A stretch of DNA of 64,000 bases from Polytrichum commune (GCA_950295325.1 OX485804.1:63952533-64016532), one strand, 5' to 3'; counted from the stretch's first letter, positions 48,071 to 59,935 are shown. A program made the numbers and translations. Notes: a model not told the origin generated them from the letters alone.

Positions 48071-50964
48071 TTATTGAAATTGGTAGGTGGCAAAGCTGTG
48101 GCCTGCTCGGCCTTCATTTGTTGCCTTGAGTTCAAGCTTTTGATATGGGCTGTGCATATAAGACAACAGATCAATGACGTCAGAGTGTGAACATGGAACA
48201 CTGGTGAAAGTTAATGACTTGGGTAGCAAAATTACAGGAATAGAAGAACATGATTTTAGTTGCGCACACAAAATTCACTTGTACACGCAAGGTCATCACA
48301 CAATTTAAACTTATGTAAGGTAATTGAAGGTTTGAAGGCCTAGTGGTGCATGCTTCACCTGCTATTTGGGTCATAGTAGAAACCGTGTACGGAACCATCA
48401 CTACGAGAAAAACAAACGTAGTAGAACCCCGCAATTGTTAATCCGCAGTCAGTGCCCACATTCACAAAAAACTTCTCCTTCCATCTCTGCAGTTGACAAG
48501 CAAGTGTTAGCCCAACTGCTTTTGATACTATCCATCGAGACGATAAAATAATCAGGAGATGCATGGCGTTTGTTTTGAAGTCACAGATTATTCATCAATA
48601 GTATATACACAAACCTTCTTGCTCTGCTGTTTATGGATGCATGAAGGCTATGTTGTAATACTACAGTGCCCTGAGAGATAACAGAAATTGATGTTTTAAA
48701 GCACATCAGCATTGTGTAGATTCAACAAGAGAAAACCATTTGTAAAGTCCTTGTCAGAGATTCAATGGTCCTCACCATGAATATGTAGGGATGATTTATC
48801 AGATCCAGTGATTTCCCACCATCCTTCTGCACCTCCTCCTGCATCAGTATTAAAATATTTCAGTAGTGAACAAGAATGCAACCCTCCTCATTCCTATATA
48901 CACACCATACCCGAAGTACTTGATTAGTTTCAGATGACCCAAATACTTTGCAGGCTGTTAGAAAATACCAACTATAAATAGGGTATACAAACAGCAGAAA
49001 TTACATATGTAACACTTACTCGAAGCTCAAGAAAGGAGGCAAACTTAGACCAATGCTTCACATCTGTTTCCTTCCTGCAGTTTCGACAGTTGAGAATCAT
49101 GAGGACCAACAACAATAGACTGTCATGTCATAAGTGCAGGTACTGTGTTCTACACAACAAACCCAACAGACGGTGGTAACAAACTAGCAGAAACTATTAT
49201 CAGATAAATGGTTGTTCCAGAAAATCCAAGGGATGTATACACAGATACAACCAAAGCAAGAAACAGGAGCAACAGAGACCAAAGATCACTAATACATTGA
49301 AAGTGAACTAAACAAGCAGCCAATAATTGCAGGTTTCTCTGACATTATACAATCCAGTTTCCAGCTTAAAACTGCATCAATCTTTCTCAAAGATTCAAAT
49401 AGTGCTATGACCTTCTGCACCTCTCAGATAACACAATATAAGCTAAATAGTTGGGAAATAGATAACTAAAGGCACCAGCCACAGAATTGACTAAAGTGAA
49501 GATAAAATATCCTCTCTATCACGTCCTATAACAATATTCCAAAAGTAAGGTGAGATATCTGCCTAGGTTCACACTACAGAGACAACATCTCTAAAAAGTG
49601 CACACAGCAACTTCTGCATCTGAATGAAGTAGCCTTGGGACCCATTGGGACCCAAAATGAATGCTGCACTTACGATGCATCCCACTGTCCTGTGTAGAAA
49701 GTAAAATTTTTGTTGTCAACAATTTCACCCTCCCAGAAGGTTACTACCTGTGGCCATCAGAAAACCACCACTTATGAGCTTGACAGGGATCACCTATAAA
49801 ACAAGTAAATAGCTCAGTTTACATGTAGACAGAGAGGCTAATAGCTGCCCAATCTGTAGCCTGACCTTTAAACAACATACACCAACATATGAAAAACAAA
49901 TTCCAGATTAAAACAGATCACAGATAGTGTTGCAAATCTGTCATCAGCTACACATGAAAACTTCAAACATAGGATTCGAAAGTTGGAAACAGATCCCATG
50001 TGGAGCAAGTGATCCCCGTCCTTTCAGTCTGTCAGACAGGTTTTGCAGAAAAATACCGGAGTCTCGGCGGCAGGTACATTAAGAGCCTCCATGCTGCCAC
50101 ACAAGTATCCATTCTGCATGTCACACCCCTGCAACCGAACATTCACTTTCCATGCTTCATCTTTTTGCATATTCGACACATTTTGTGTCCCTGCAAACGC
50201 CTGCACAAGACACATTCTCAGCATGTTTTCTAAGTAGATGTCGAATATCTGTCAACTCATCATCACACAAAATATAATACGTGATGTAATGATGATTCAG
50301 TGATCCTCTTCTCATCTCTGTCACATAGTGCAAAAATTTGACTTGAGCTTAATGTTGATGAGGTTTAGGGCTTCGGAACAAGACATCCCCCATCAGTGTG
50401 TAGATGATAGTGGTATTCTCTTCATTTGTAAACAAATGCTACAAAGACTTTCTACAGGTATTACTCAACAACACAAGGATGCCTATTTTGTTGGTTGTCA
50501 TTCTTGGCAATCTAGGCACTAACAATTGACTAGAGAAATATACCTAATACAAGAGCTCAAAACACCAGGCCATTGCTAAACCGCTTGAGGATCTTTAACT
50601 ACTATGAGTCTACTGACCAAGAAAATCCGCTGAAAGACACGAATAATTGCAACTTCTAAACAACTACAACATATTCTGGCATTGAGATAGTTGACCTCCA
50701 GATTCTCATATTACCAGAAAGAGAAAAAAACCGGTCGTATTGTAGTGGTCAAACACATTACAAGTCCCAGATACTCTCTTCTTCATAAATAACAAGGATG
50801 ACAATAAAGTTTCAAACCTAATTATATGAATAAATTGCAAGCTAGGGTTTCCCGCCAATTCCCCGATCCACAACATCAACACTAGAAGTGGCAGGGAGGT
50901 AACAAGTGCCCACCTGACCAACGTTCAGGAAGGTGCAAGGCGGGGGCAGCGCTTGGCCTGGCAT
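48071..50964 (-). CDS. GID4: GID4 homologue, Pro/N-degron receptor of the GID/CTLH ubiquitin ligase (7 exons, 197 aa)
   Basis: Substrate-recognition subunit of the GID/CTLH E3 complex. It binds proteins with N-terminal proline and directs them to proteasomal degradation. Exons, 5' to 3': 50964-50914, 50200-50057, 49747-49674, 49074-49020, 48838-48776, 48486-48359, 48149-48071. All introns are GT-AG and in phase. The ATG has an in-frame TAA 22-24 nt upstream. The short N-terminus (PPPCTFLNVGQ) is followed by the Vid24/GID4 beta-barrel. Signature blocks are GYLCG (48-52), FWEGE (69-73), HWSKF (97-101), RWKE (130-133), GFYYVCF (149-155) and GFYYDPNSS (164-172), ending in YQFQ. E133 and Y151 align with human GID4 E237 and Y258, which contact the degron, so binding looks intact. 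The length is close to the roughly 215 aa I recall for plant orthologues. It is divergently placed from OST3. Confidence 0.95.
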
Positions 50965-52829
50965 GAGACCCCTGCACAACCCCACTTACTGTCAAGAGCC
51001 GCAAGGAAAATCAAAAACTACATAAATAAACACAGCGAGACATCATCAGAGCGATGCTCTCAAAATTCAATAACACAATTTCCCTCGTACACAAGAATGC
51101 CTCCTTGCCTCCGAAAGGGACCACCTCCGACAAGAGGCAAGAGGCAGGAACACTTGTCCCATAGTCATGCTCAGTAAACCCGTCTCGTATTCACACATGA
51201 GTTTGCGGCTATGATCAAGGGTAAAGCGTCCTTCATTCACGCGTAATCTCTCTCTCTAGGAATCTCTCGCCACAAACAGCAGAACCGACGGAGAACAGAA
51301 GAAAAGAAAAAGAGTCAGCACGACATACCCTAACCCCTTCAAAAAAACTTAACCGACATTTGAGCACATTTCTCAAACCTCACTCACCCACCGTCCCCCG
51401 TTCACAAAATGGCAAATCATCCATCACCACTGTGACACAACTCCGTCGAAAAATCCTTAAACCAAAGCGATCGGAAAGCCACACTCTCAACCACTCCTTG
51501 AAACCGACACAGAGGCATCAAAATCCCGGGATAATTTTCAAAAAAACTCAAACACGAGCCAAAATTCGTAGGAGCGTACCCAAGCCGGATGCGCGCAATA
51601 CTGTGAAGGGATTTGAGAGGGCAGAATTTCGCCGCGTGGATTTAGAGCGATCAGTGCAGCGACAGGAAGCGAGAAAGAGAAGTCTTCACAGGTGATGGAA
51701 GTTAAGGTGACCTGAGGTTATCTGGCTTAACTGCGGTTATCTCTCGGGTTTGCCCAGAGCCCACGTGGAGCCCTCTCATTGTGTGCGCCCTTTTTACTTT
51801 CATCATAATTTCATGGCAAACCTCATTAGTCAACACATACCTCACCTTCAGGGCCACTTCACACACGAGACTGAGAGCCCGTGACCATCACACTTCAAGC
51901 ACTCTCATTGGTGGAAAAGGCAGAGCCGGTCTAAGTTCGCTTCACACTCCGCTTGAGGGACCAACGGAGTATGTGAATGCAAAATGGATGTTGCAAAATG
52001 GATGTAAAGTCTACATGGATTCCTACATGGCATCAAATGGATCATGTTTCATGTTCATTTGAACTATTTTCAAAAATCACCTTATGGAGGTAGGCCTAAC
52101 ACCAAACTGGGAGACCGTGGCACTCCGAATGCTCACAACCGTTGATTTATTTTATTCTATCATATGTGATGACTTGCATGAATAGAAATTCATTGAAATG
52201 GTATTTGATTAAGGATCCGGTCACACATGACTTCACACTACACTTGAGGATCCGTGACCACACTACATGATTTTGGAGGTGAATTGGGACGGCCTTCGGA
52301 CACTTTGTTTTCGGCTCTTACAATTTCATGGTCACGGCTCTTGGCTCGTGTGTCAAGTGGCCCTGATGTGGCCTCTCAGGCTCTGTATGTTTTGAACAGA
52401 TTGTGCAATCAAATTTGAGCGTGTTCCGGATGGTTGAGCATTAGGAATTGTAGATTCATGCGCCACTCAGTGTGTGACAGAGCTCAGCAAGCATGTAGTG
52501 CAATTAGGTTCATCGTGGAGTCAATTGAGTGCATTCCTTAGCACCTCAGGACTGAATTGCAGGATCATATTCCGTGGTGCTCTGTGACATGTAAGGTGAT
52601 GTAGTCTCTACATGGAGCTTCTTCTGGGGATGTGATTGTGGTGTGGATTGTGCAATGTTGGCACATTTCTAGGGTGGCATTCGTTCATGGTGTGGATTGA
52701 TGGGATGCCAGGACAAGCACAAGGTGAAGAAGAGGATGGCGAGGGAGGTGGCAAAGGCGAGGAATTAGTGCTGGAGGGTTGAGGCATTTGGGAGATTGAG
52801 GTAAATTTAGGTTTTCCGTCTCGGTTGCG
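50965..52829. promoter_or_regulatory. shared intergenic region between divergent GID4 and OST3
   Basis: A 1.87-kb region that must hold both promoters and leaders. No TATA box can be assigned with confidence. It contains a repeat also found at 21390-21590. Short frames here (for example 51360-51695) show no domain. Confidence 0.45.
51090..51270 (+). repeat. second copy of the 21.4-kb repeat, in the GID4 upstream region
   Basis: ACACTTGTCCCATAGTCATG, CGTATTCACACATGAGTTTG, CTATGATCAAGGGTAAAG and GTCCTTCATTCACGC parallel 21450-21560. Its position right upstream of GID4 means it could contribute regulatory sequence. Confidence 0.55.
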
Positions 52830-53852
52830 ATGGGGGTGAAGTTGCAAAATGTGGTGGGGTTGTTCAGTGTATTGGCCCTAATCGCGGGCATCGCCAAAGC
52901 GGATACGAACCAGGATCGCGTGGCAGAGCTCGTGCATTTGCAAACCGTCTCGAAGGATGGAGTCGTGCGGTTGGACGAAGGCGGCTTCCGGCGCTTCATG
53001 TCGATCTCGGATCCGCGTCCCTACTCTCTCATTCTGTTCTTCGATGCACACCAGCTTCGCAACAACAAGGAGCTGAAGCTGGAGGAGATTCGGAAGGAAT
53101 TCGGGTTGATGGCTTCCACATACATCAAACATAATAAGGGGCAACCTTCGGAGACCGAGGTGTTCTTCTGCGACTTGGAGTTCAGCCAAGCGCAGGGTGT
53201 GTTCCAGCTGTTTGGAGTGCAAACGCTGCCCCATGTGAGGTATGTGCCCATGGGGAGCGGCGACCAACACTCTAGCATGGAGATGGGCACCGAGTTTCCC
53301 CATATTGCCGAGGCCATGTGCTCCTTTATGACATCCAAAACGAAGATAGACTGTGGTGAAATCGAACGCCCCCCAGCCTTGACCAGGAACCAAATCTGGG
53401 CGTTGACAGCATTGTTGGTGCTGGCTTCTCCCTTCGTGATCAGGCAGATGATCGCCCCCCAGTCGCCGTTGCGGGAGCCTAGGGTTTGGTTGTCACTTGC
53501 GTTGATGATCTACTTCTTCAGTGTGTCTGGAGGCATGCACAACATCATTCGGAATATGCCGCTCTTCATCCAGGACCGCAACAACCCCGAGAAGCTGGTG
53601 TTCTTTTACCAGGGTTCAGGGATTCAGCTGGGAACAGAGGGGTTTGTGGTGGGTTTCCTATACACCATCGTGGGAGCGTTGCTAGGGTTCGTAACCCACT
53701 TTGCCCCCATGATGCGCTCCAAGGTTGCCCAACGCGTTGTGATGCTCGTCGTCATCACCGTGAGTTACGTGGCGGTCAGGAAGGTCATCGCCCTTGATAA
53801 CTGGAAAACAGGCTATTGGATTCACGCATTTTGGCCAACTCGCTGGACTTAG
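52830..53852 (+). CDS. OST3: oligosaccharyltransferase subunit OST3/OST6 (340 aa, intronless)
   Basis: Non-catalytic subunit of the ER oligosaccharyltransferase that transfers N-glycans to nascent proteins; related to yeast Ost3/Ost6 and human TUSC3/MAGT1. Residues 1-24 form a signal peptide ending GIAKA. Residues about 30-175 form the lumenal thioredoxin-fold domain, with DPRPYSLILFFDAHQL (61-76), LFGVQTLPHVRYVP (127-140) and the cis-Pro at P134. Four membrane helices follow at about 189-208, 217-236, 270-290 and 299-319, matching the family's layout. Highly conserved stretches include NPEKLVFFYQGSGIQLGTEG (252-271) and LDNWKTGYWIHAFWP (322-336). The CxxC redox pair of yeast and animal relatives is absent, which as far as I recall is also true of the plant form. 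The start is bounded by an in-frame TGA 33 nt upstream. Confidence 0.95.
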   Translation: MGVKLQNVVGLFSVLALIAGIAKADTNQDRVAELVHLQTVSKDGVVRLDEGGFRRFMSISDPRPYSLILFFDAHQLRNNKELKLEEIRKEFGLMASTYIKHNKGQPSETEVFFCDLEFSQAQGVFQLFGVQTLPHVRYVPMGSGDQHSSMEMGTEFPHIAEAMCSFMTSKTKIDCGEIERPPALTRNQIWALTALLVLASPFVIRQMIAPQSPLREPRVWLSLALMIYFFSVSGGMHNIIRNMPLFIQDRNNPEKLVFFYQGSGIQLGTEGFVVGFLYTIVGALLGFVTHFAPMMRSKVAQRVVMLVVITVSYVAVRKVIALDNWKTGYWIHAFWPTRWT

Positions 53853-54155
53853 GTTAATCACGCCTTCCTCCACTTGATGGATGTTGCTTCTCTACAGGTT
53901 TCGCCCCTATTTCTTCTTTCCACATGAGCTCTAACAAGGTTCAACAATGCATAAGAGTACACATATGTCAAATTGTTGTTTCATCACTCTTGTATGTAGT
54001 CACACTACCAGTTTGTGCGAAATTGTCTCAGCCTTCGTTCTCTAAATTGTCCCAAGTTGTGGAAGGTGATGTGCGAAATGACTCCCCTGACCTTTACACT
54101 ATCTGTAGTAATAGATTGACATTTGCATGTCTATCTGTTTGCTATAAATTGGTGT
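53853..54155. other. OST3 3' flank
   Basis: Probable 3' UTR. No further gene. Confidence 0.5.
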
Positions 54156-54269
54156 AGGATAGCATGGCTGGGGCGAAACAACCCGTACACTGGTTCCTTG
54201 GAGCCAAGGGTTTAGGCATCCAACAAGGAACGAGTGTATGGGTTTGTTCGCCCAAATCAGGATAGCATG
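54156..54269. mobile_element. 92-bp hairpin MITE flanked by 11-bp direct repeats
   Basis: The direct repeat AGGATAGCATG occurs at 54156-54166 and 54259-54269. The 92 nt between form an almost complete stem: GGGCGAAACAACCCGTACAC then TGGTTCCTTGG pairs with CCAACAAGGAACGAGTGTAT then GGGTTTGTTCGCCC. An 11-bp duplication is in the range known for Mutator-type insertions (9-11 bp). It lies about 300 bp downstream of OST3, possibly within its 3' UTR. A miRNA-like precursor is an alternative reading. Confidence 0.75.
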
Positions 54270-55084
54270 TCTTAAGCGTACAGATATGACAGTTACTATG
54301 CTTCAAGAAGAATGATCTTCAACACATTGTAGTCTAGTAGAAAATTGCAAAGCATCCATTCGATCTTCACCTTTTTGTTTATTATGTTACATATTCTTCA
54401 ATCGTAGCATCTGATTTGGTTTTATATTGTAAGTGCATATTGTGGAGTGAATTCCTGGCACTAGTAGGGCCTACAGCAATGCGCACTGTATTGAAGTAAC
54501 ATGGAATTACCTGTTAGCTGGTTAGATCTCCATAGTGAAGGCTATGAAGGTCATGAATGACGTGAATTGAAATTAATCTGATGGCAAGAGAGGCAAGTGT
54601 TGTTGTGTTTATGCTTCTGACAAAGTGGGGGTTAGAGACTTGTTTTTGTCACAATGTAATCGTTGTGTTTATTATAATTATCCAGTAGTAGTAAATTTTC
54701 AAGGTTAGGGTCAAGAATGTCTGGAGTCAGGATTATTGGTGAATTCAGAAGTACATGTTCCAATTTTGATGGTATTCCCTTGTTCTATACCATCTACAGT
54801 AGCTTCTGGAATGGTATTTGGCTATGCACTTTTGATGCAACAAAATCATGCAGGTGTTTAAGATGAAACTCATCTGAAGAGTTTGATCATCAATTTGTTG
54901 AAGCAGACGAAGAAAGTATGTTGGGCTCAATGTGGTAACTTTCCTGCTCAACACTGTTGTTAGGCAGGTTTCACTCTTGCCTTACACCCTATAAGTTGTG
55001 CAGCTGTGGGGTCAACCCTGGACTGGAAGTTTCGGCTGCAACAGCAGACACAAGAAATGGCAGCAGCATACTGTAGGTAAGGTA
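54270..55084. other. intergenic, no gene recognised
   Basis: No coding, RNA or repeat signal beyond simple AT-rich sequence. Confidence 0.5.
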
Positions 55085-55380
55085 GACCACCCTTTATTTG
55101 GGTTATTTTTCTTATTAGGACACCTATATTTGAGTGGTATGTGGTTTGGTGTGAATCCAACAACGGACACCAAAAGACATGTGTTGAAAGATTGCTCATA
55201 ATATGATAATTGTTCAAAGCTCAATAGTCAACAGGATTGGGAGGACCTATATGACCATTTAATGAGCACAAGAATGTTCACTTTGATAATGAATAAGATA
55301 TTCATTAGATATGCAAAAATTATGGGGAAAGTGGCTATGGCATCAATTTGGATCACAATAAGTTTTGGAACATTCTGACT
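55085..55380 (-). repeat. dispersed repeat family C, copy 5
   Basis: Inverse orientation: ACACCTATATTTGAGTGGTA, GACACCAAAAGACATG, CTCAATAGTCAACAGG, GACCTATATGACCAT, and AAAGTGGCTATGGCATC. It forms the left arm of a large inverted pair with the next copy. Confidence 0.75.
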
Positions 55381-55574
55381 TGAGAAATATTTGAGAAATA
55401 CTGGTGAACAGTTTGAGTCGCATGGCCTTTGAATCCATTTTGAAACACATCAACCAGATTCTAAGTATCCAAGCTTGCCAAAGTGTCAAAGAGCATGTGC
55501 CACCTTCTTCCATAGGGGCGACCTCTATGTCAATTTGGGGTAGGGATGGTAAAATGCACTTTTCCACTAAGGTG

Positions 55575-55960
55575 AGTGAGCCTTAAATGGATGCTTTCAA
55601 ATCTGCATCCACTTCTCACAGGATGTGAAACATGCAATTAGTGCGGGATACTAAGCAAATCCAGATGGTGCATGTAGCCATTTTCATCAAAATTTCTGGA
55701 TCTCATATAAATATCTTACTCATTGTCAAAGTGGAGATTCTATTTTGTCATTTTAATGGTCATATAGATCCTGCCGATTATGTTGACTATTCTAACCTAA
55801 AACGATTAACCAATTTTTGAACACACAATCCAGTCTCTTTTAAGCACATGTCTTTATGGTGTCCATTCTTATATCCACACCTAACCACGCACCACTTAAA
55901 TTTAGGTGTCTGTTTATGATGAGTAACTGAATTAGACTTGCTTACTACCTCAGAAAATTT
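55575..55960 (+). repeat. dispersed repeat family C, copy 6
   Basis: Forward orientation: GAGCCTTAAATGGATGC, TCTGGATCTCATATAAATA, TCAAAGTGGAGATTC, GGTCATATAGATCCTGCC, CCAGTCTCTTTTAAGCACAT, ending with TTTAGGTGTCTG and ACTTGCTTACTACC. With copy 5 it makes roughly 250-300-bp inverted arms around a 195-bp spacer. Confidence 0.75.
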
Positions 55961-57900
55961 GTCCCACATTCATTAGTTTTCAGGAAGTACAAACTAGACT
56001 TCTGAAGCACCTTCTGAAGTACAATCTAGAGTTCTGATTCTCTGAACTACTTGTGTGTGGCTAGAAGCAAGTTCAAGATGAAAATGAAAGACAGGGATTA
56101 AAATCAATGCATTTACTGGCTGTGAATTTAATTTAAGTGGTAAAGTTGAGGTACATTCAGTTTTTAGTAGCCTTTGAGAACAACTTTGGGAACTTTGAGA
56201 ATGCTACTACACTGGCCCTTTTTATTTGTTTTTTTTTTTTTTTTTTAAGTAGTAGGTTTGGCTACATGATGAGTTCAGAAGTGGTCAAGGTGGTATGAGA
56301 CTTTTTTTTGGAGTTTAAGGTGGCCATTCAGATGAATTAAAGGGAGATAGTAAGCTTGTTTTTGTACATGACTTTGTTAGATCGATTGATAATTTGTTGC
56401 TCAATAAACAAATTACAACCAATCATCATGAGTGCACAATGTGGTATTGTGAAGAAGCAAGCTCTTAGGAATATGAACTTTGTATGCAACTAATTGGAAA
56501 TGATTAGTAGCCATACTTTGAAAAGAAAATTGGTCACTTGACTATTGGAATCTTTTTGTAACAACTTGTTCTTATTTAAAATGAGTAAAATAAAATAAAA
56601 CCAAGGCACCTTTTCAATATCATATTTCTTATTCTTTTTGCACGATGCTTTAGTTGAATGTCTTAGTACATTAAAAAAAAAATTGGGCAACTTTTCTCAA
56701 TACACTTGCACCGCTTATATCATGTGTTAGAATCGTATAAAACCTATGTGCATGCACTTGACATGAGCATGTCAAAGTCCATATATAATAGCAACCCCCA
56801 AGGGGGAAGTTGGCTATGTCTTGAAATTGAACAAGCTCACTAGAATTGGGTACATAGAAAAAATTGCACTAGTCCCTTATACATCTAGAGGCCTTCAAGT
56901 TCAACTACTTTGCAAAGGTACGAGAGGATCAACATGCACATATCATGCATTTCAAGCACTTGCCAACATCTTAGGCTACCAATTGTCTAAAATATCAATG
57001 TGCATCCTAATTAAATCAAAACACACACATAAGATGATTAATGTTAGAACTTCATACACTTGGAGTACCTAATATGTTTCTACACCCCAAAAAATTGGAG
57101 CAGCCCAATTAAACCAAAGAATACATCCAAAATGGACATTATTGCATAAAAAGACTACTTATACAATCGTACATACAAGTCCAAATAAGGAGGTTGGCCT
57201 TTGTATTAACAAAATTGCATCAAAAGGTCCAATTGTGGTTACAAAATCTACTACTATTCAAACTCAATTCTAAATTCCATGCCAATGGAATTCCAATCCT
57301 CCTATTCATGAATCAAAAACCTCATCATAAGGGAAATCAACAAGGTTGAATTGCCTTTGGTAATACCTGCCCACTACAAGGCCCAAATGAGAATCTTTCC
57401 AAGCCACCTTCAAGCACTACCATTGCACTTCACTCTGGAAAATAAAATTTAGTACTCAAAATCCTTAAACTCCACTACAATCAACAGGAGGTACCGTTAA
57501 TCATCATTACATGAACAAAAAGGTTACAAGGTACAAGCTGAGAGAGCAAAAGGGTGATGACCAGAAGGGTGAAGAATGAAGGAGAAAGTGGTGACATTGC
57601 TCACCCCATGCAACTAAACCCTAGGGGAGTTGAGCCCTTGGATGGGAGGATGGGCTCCATGCACAACTGACAATGAGTAGAAGTTCATTGGCTATTTCCC
57701 AATAATGAAGCTCATTAGTGGGTCCCAAGTTTAGGTGACCCATGTGAAGCTAGTTGGTGCCACCTTTTACCCACAAAGAGTAGAGGTGACACCTTACAAG
57801 GCATAAATCCTTTCTTTTTAAATATGTGTGTAAATCAATACACTTTACCATAGCAAAGATGCTACTAGTAGCCGGGAAAAAAAAGGTTGCAGTCTACATG
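55961..57900. other. intergenic, no gene recognised
   Basis: Contains a T-rich tract (56226-56250). An 83-codon frame at 56821-57072 starting MKLNKLTRIGYIEKI has no family I can name. Downstream pieces (57180-57300) look equally frame-broken, so this may be an unidentified retroelement remnant. Confidence 0.4.
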
Positions 57901-58096
57901 CACAATGTTTATGGAATTTAGATCACTTCCTATTTGAAATTACACAACACTAAAGCTTCTTTTTTTATGGATCTCAAACTTTTTGTTTGGACATTAATGT
58001 TTTTGCTTGGTAAAAACTTTCATGAATAGTAACAACATTATAGTACTACATAACCCCAAATAGTAAGTGACACTAAATAACATAAGTGGTGTACTC
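57901..58096. mobile_element. TIR element family E, short copy 3 (about 196 bp)
   Basis: The left end CACAATGTTTATGGAATTTAGATCAC is matched by the right end, which reads ACACCACTTATGTTATTTAG then TGTCAC on the minus strand. The termini match those of the 7.1-kb and 22.9-kb elements. This is the size of a MITE derived from the longer copies. Confidence 0.55.
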
Positions 58097-59534
58097 ATTG
58101 TAGAGGTTACCGAGCCATATCGGAGTGATATAACGTGGCAATAAGATCTTGTTACTTGCACTTTGGACGGTTTGAATTATAATATTGACAATAGTGGACC
58201 CTAACAAACTACAATAAAGATCTAGAGAAAGGAAACTCAATTGAGGTGTCACGGGGCATGTCATTGGAAATATGACTACATACATCAACACCGATTGTGA
58301 TATTTTATGTCACATGTGTAATAGTGTCACTTACCCTTATACCATGAAGCATATGTTAGGTTACAATCAGGGGGGGTGTGCACCTTTCATTAAAAACCAA
58401 AAACCATGTGCATTTGTAACATCTTTTAGAACTTCCCTAACATATGTATATTGTAAAACCCTAACATTCATTAATAAAATCACTGAAGATTTTTTCATCC
58501 CCCAGATGTAACTCATAAGCATCTAAGTCTAAAACATATGTCATAGAAGTTTATACAAGTCTTGTTTTTAAATCTACCATCAAATGATCCATAAGATCAT
58601 CAATCCACTTAATTATTGTTGGTTCTTTTTTTATACCAGCAAGAACCAATCTCCAAGCTCGATCCTAGAACTTGCAACCCTTAGAATTTGCAACAATCGC
58701 AATCCCTAAATGCTTGATCCAAGTTGTTGCACACATTGGAGGTTTGTTACTGATACAAAAACGATTGAGAGCCAACCCACTTGGGAATCAACACCTTTGC
58801 AATTTCAATGCTGCCCATGATCTAAAGATGGCATCAACCATAAAGAAGCGCCGACCATTCGTCTTGAAACCCTAAGCAAGAAGTGGCCTCATTCTCAAAT
58901 CAACCACCCTTTACAAAACCCTAACATTGCTTCTTCCATACATACATGGAGGAGATAAGGAAATGAGAAAATTATCCATCCTAGTTTCATCCAATCTTAA
59001 ATACTTATCCCAAAAAGCCTAGTGACTTTACAATACAAGTACAACATTTATGTATTTTCTAGAGGCCCTCCATACATGTACCCAACTACGTGTTATACTT
59101 TGTGTAGCATATGTATATGTAATACGAAAAAGTTCAAATGGATACCCTTTTGTGCACTCACATGTACTCATACGTGTTATGGCAGCTGCAACCCCCCGGG
59201 AGTTTGTGAGGCCAAACCGCCCACCCTTAAGCGTCCTAGTCCGGGTGAGGGCATGGTGATCACATTCACATTCTTCCTAGTTTAATCGTTCCTCCGTCAT
59301 TCACTCCATTGCATCACACATAACTTCGATCACACCAATTTATTCCATGTCATGAGTACAAGCGTTGAAAAACGCTTTTCCTATCAGTGCTCTCTTAATT
59401 CCCTCTAACAACTCCCCACACAATCGCCAAACCACTTACATGAATCACTAATTATCTAGCCAACCCATCTTCTTCAACTTAGGGCGCTAGATATAATTAG
59501 CTATCATTATAAGCTTCCCCTAAACCCGTTACCA
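58097..59534. other. intergenic, no gene recognised
   Basis: Short frames only. Composition is A/C-rich at 58630-58930 and 59280-59530, as in the LINE copies, but no LINE protein block was recognised. Confidence 0.45.
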
Positions 59535-59760
59535 TCTAGCTACTGCCTCCACATTCTGGCCTTAACCCAACGCTAAACCTTCTGTCGCAGCTGACCAGCG
59601 CTAAAACCTTCTGTCGCAGGTAACTGCCTCCCTTTCTGGCCTTAGCCCAGCGCTAAACCTTCTGTCGCAGCTGACCAGCGCTAAAACCTTCTGTCGCAGC
59701 TGACCAGCGCTAAAACCTTCTGTCGCAGCTAACTGCCTCCCTTTCTGGTCTTAGCCCAGC
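59535..59760. repeat. minisatellite with two-part higher-order unit
   Basis: Units of about 28-29 bp (CGCTAAAACCTTCTGTCGCA then GCTGACCAG) occur five times. They alternate with a longer unit that continues into AACTGCCTCCCTTTCTGGCC then TTAGCCCAG. This gives a higher-order period of roughly 80-110 bp. No coding role. Confidence 0.85.
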
Positions 59761-59857
59761 TAATTAACTAAATTTCTAATCTCCTTCTAATCAAGTAAAT
59801 TCCTAAGCTCCCTCTAATCAACTAAATTCTTAAGCTCCCTCTAATCAACTAAATTCT
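59761..59857. repeat. about 30-bp tandem repeat, 3 units
   Basis: TAATCAACTAAATTCTTAAG then CTCCCTC repeated with small changes, immediately after the minisatellite and before (AC)n. Confidence 0.8.
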
Positions 59858-59869
59858 CCACCACCCTAC

Positions 59870-59935
59870 ACCACACACACACACACACACACACACACCC
59901 ACCAAGAGAGAGAGAGAGAGAATGAGAGAGAGGAG
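59870..59935. repeat. (AC)n and (GA)n microsatellites
   Basis: CACACA run at 59870-59897 and GAGAGA run at about 59904-59932. Confidence 0.9.

Noticed and set aside
53486-53797. 103-codon alternative-frame ORF inside OST3
   Set aside because: Shadow of the OST3 coding sequence in another frame.
56821-57072. 83-codon frame that looked protein-like
   Set aside because: Could not be tied to any family; left as unassigned within the intergenic entry.
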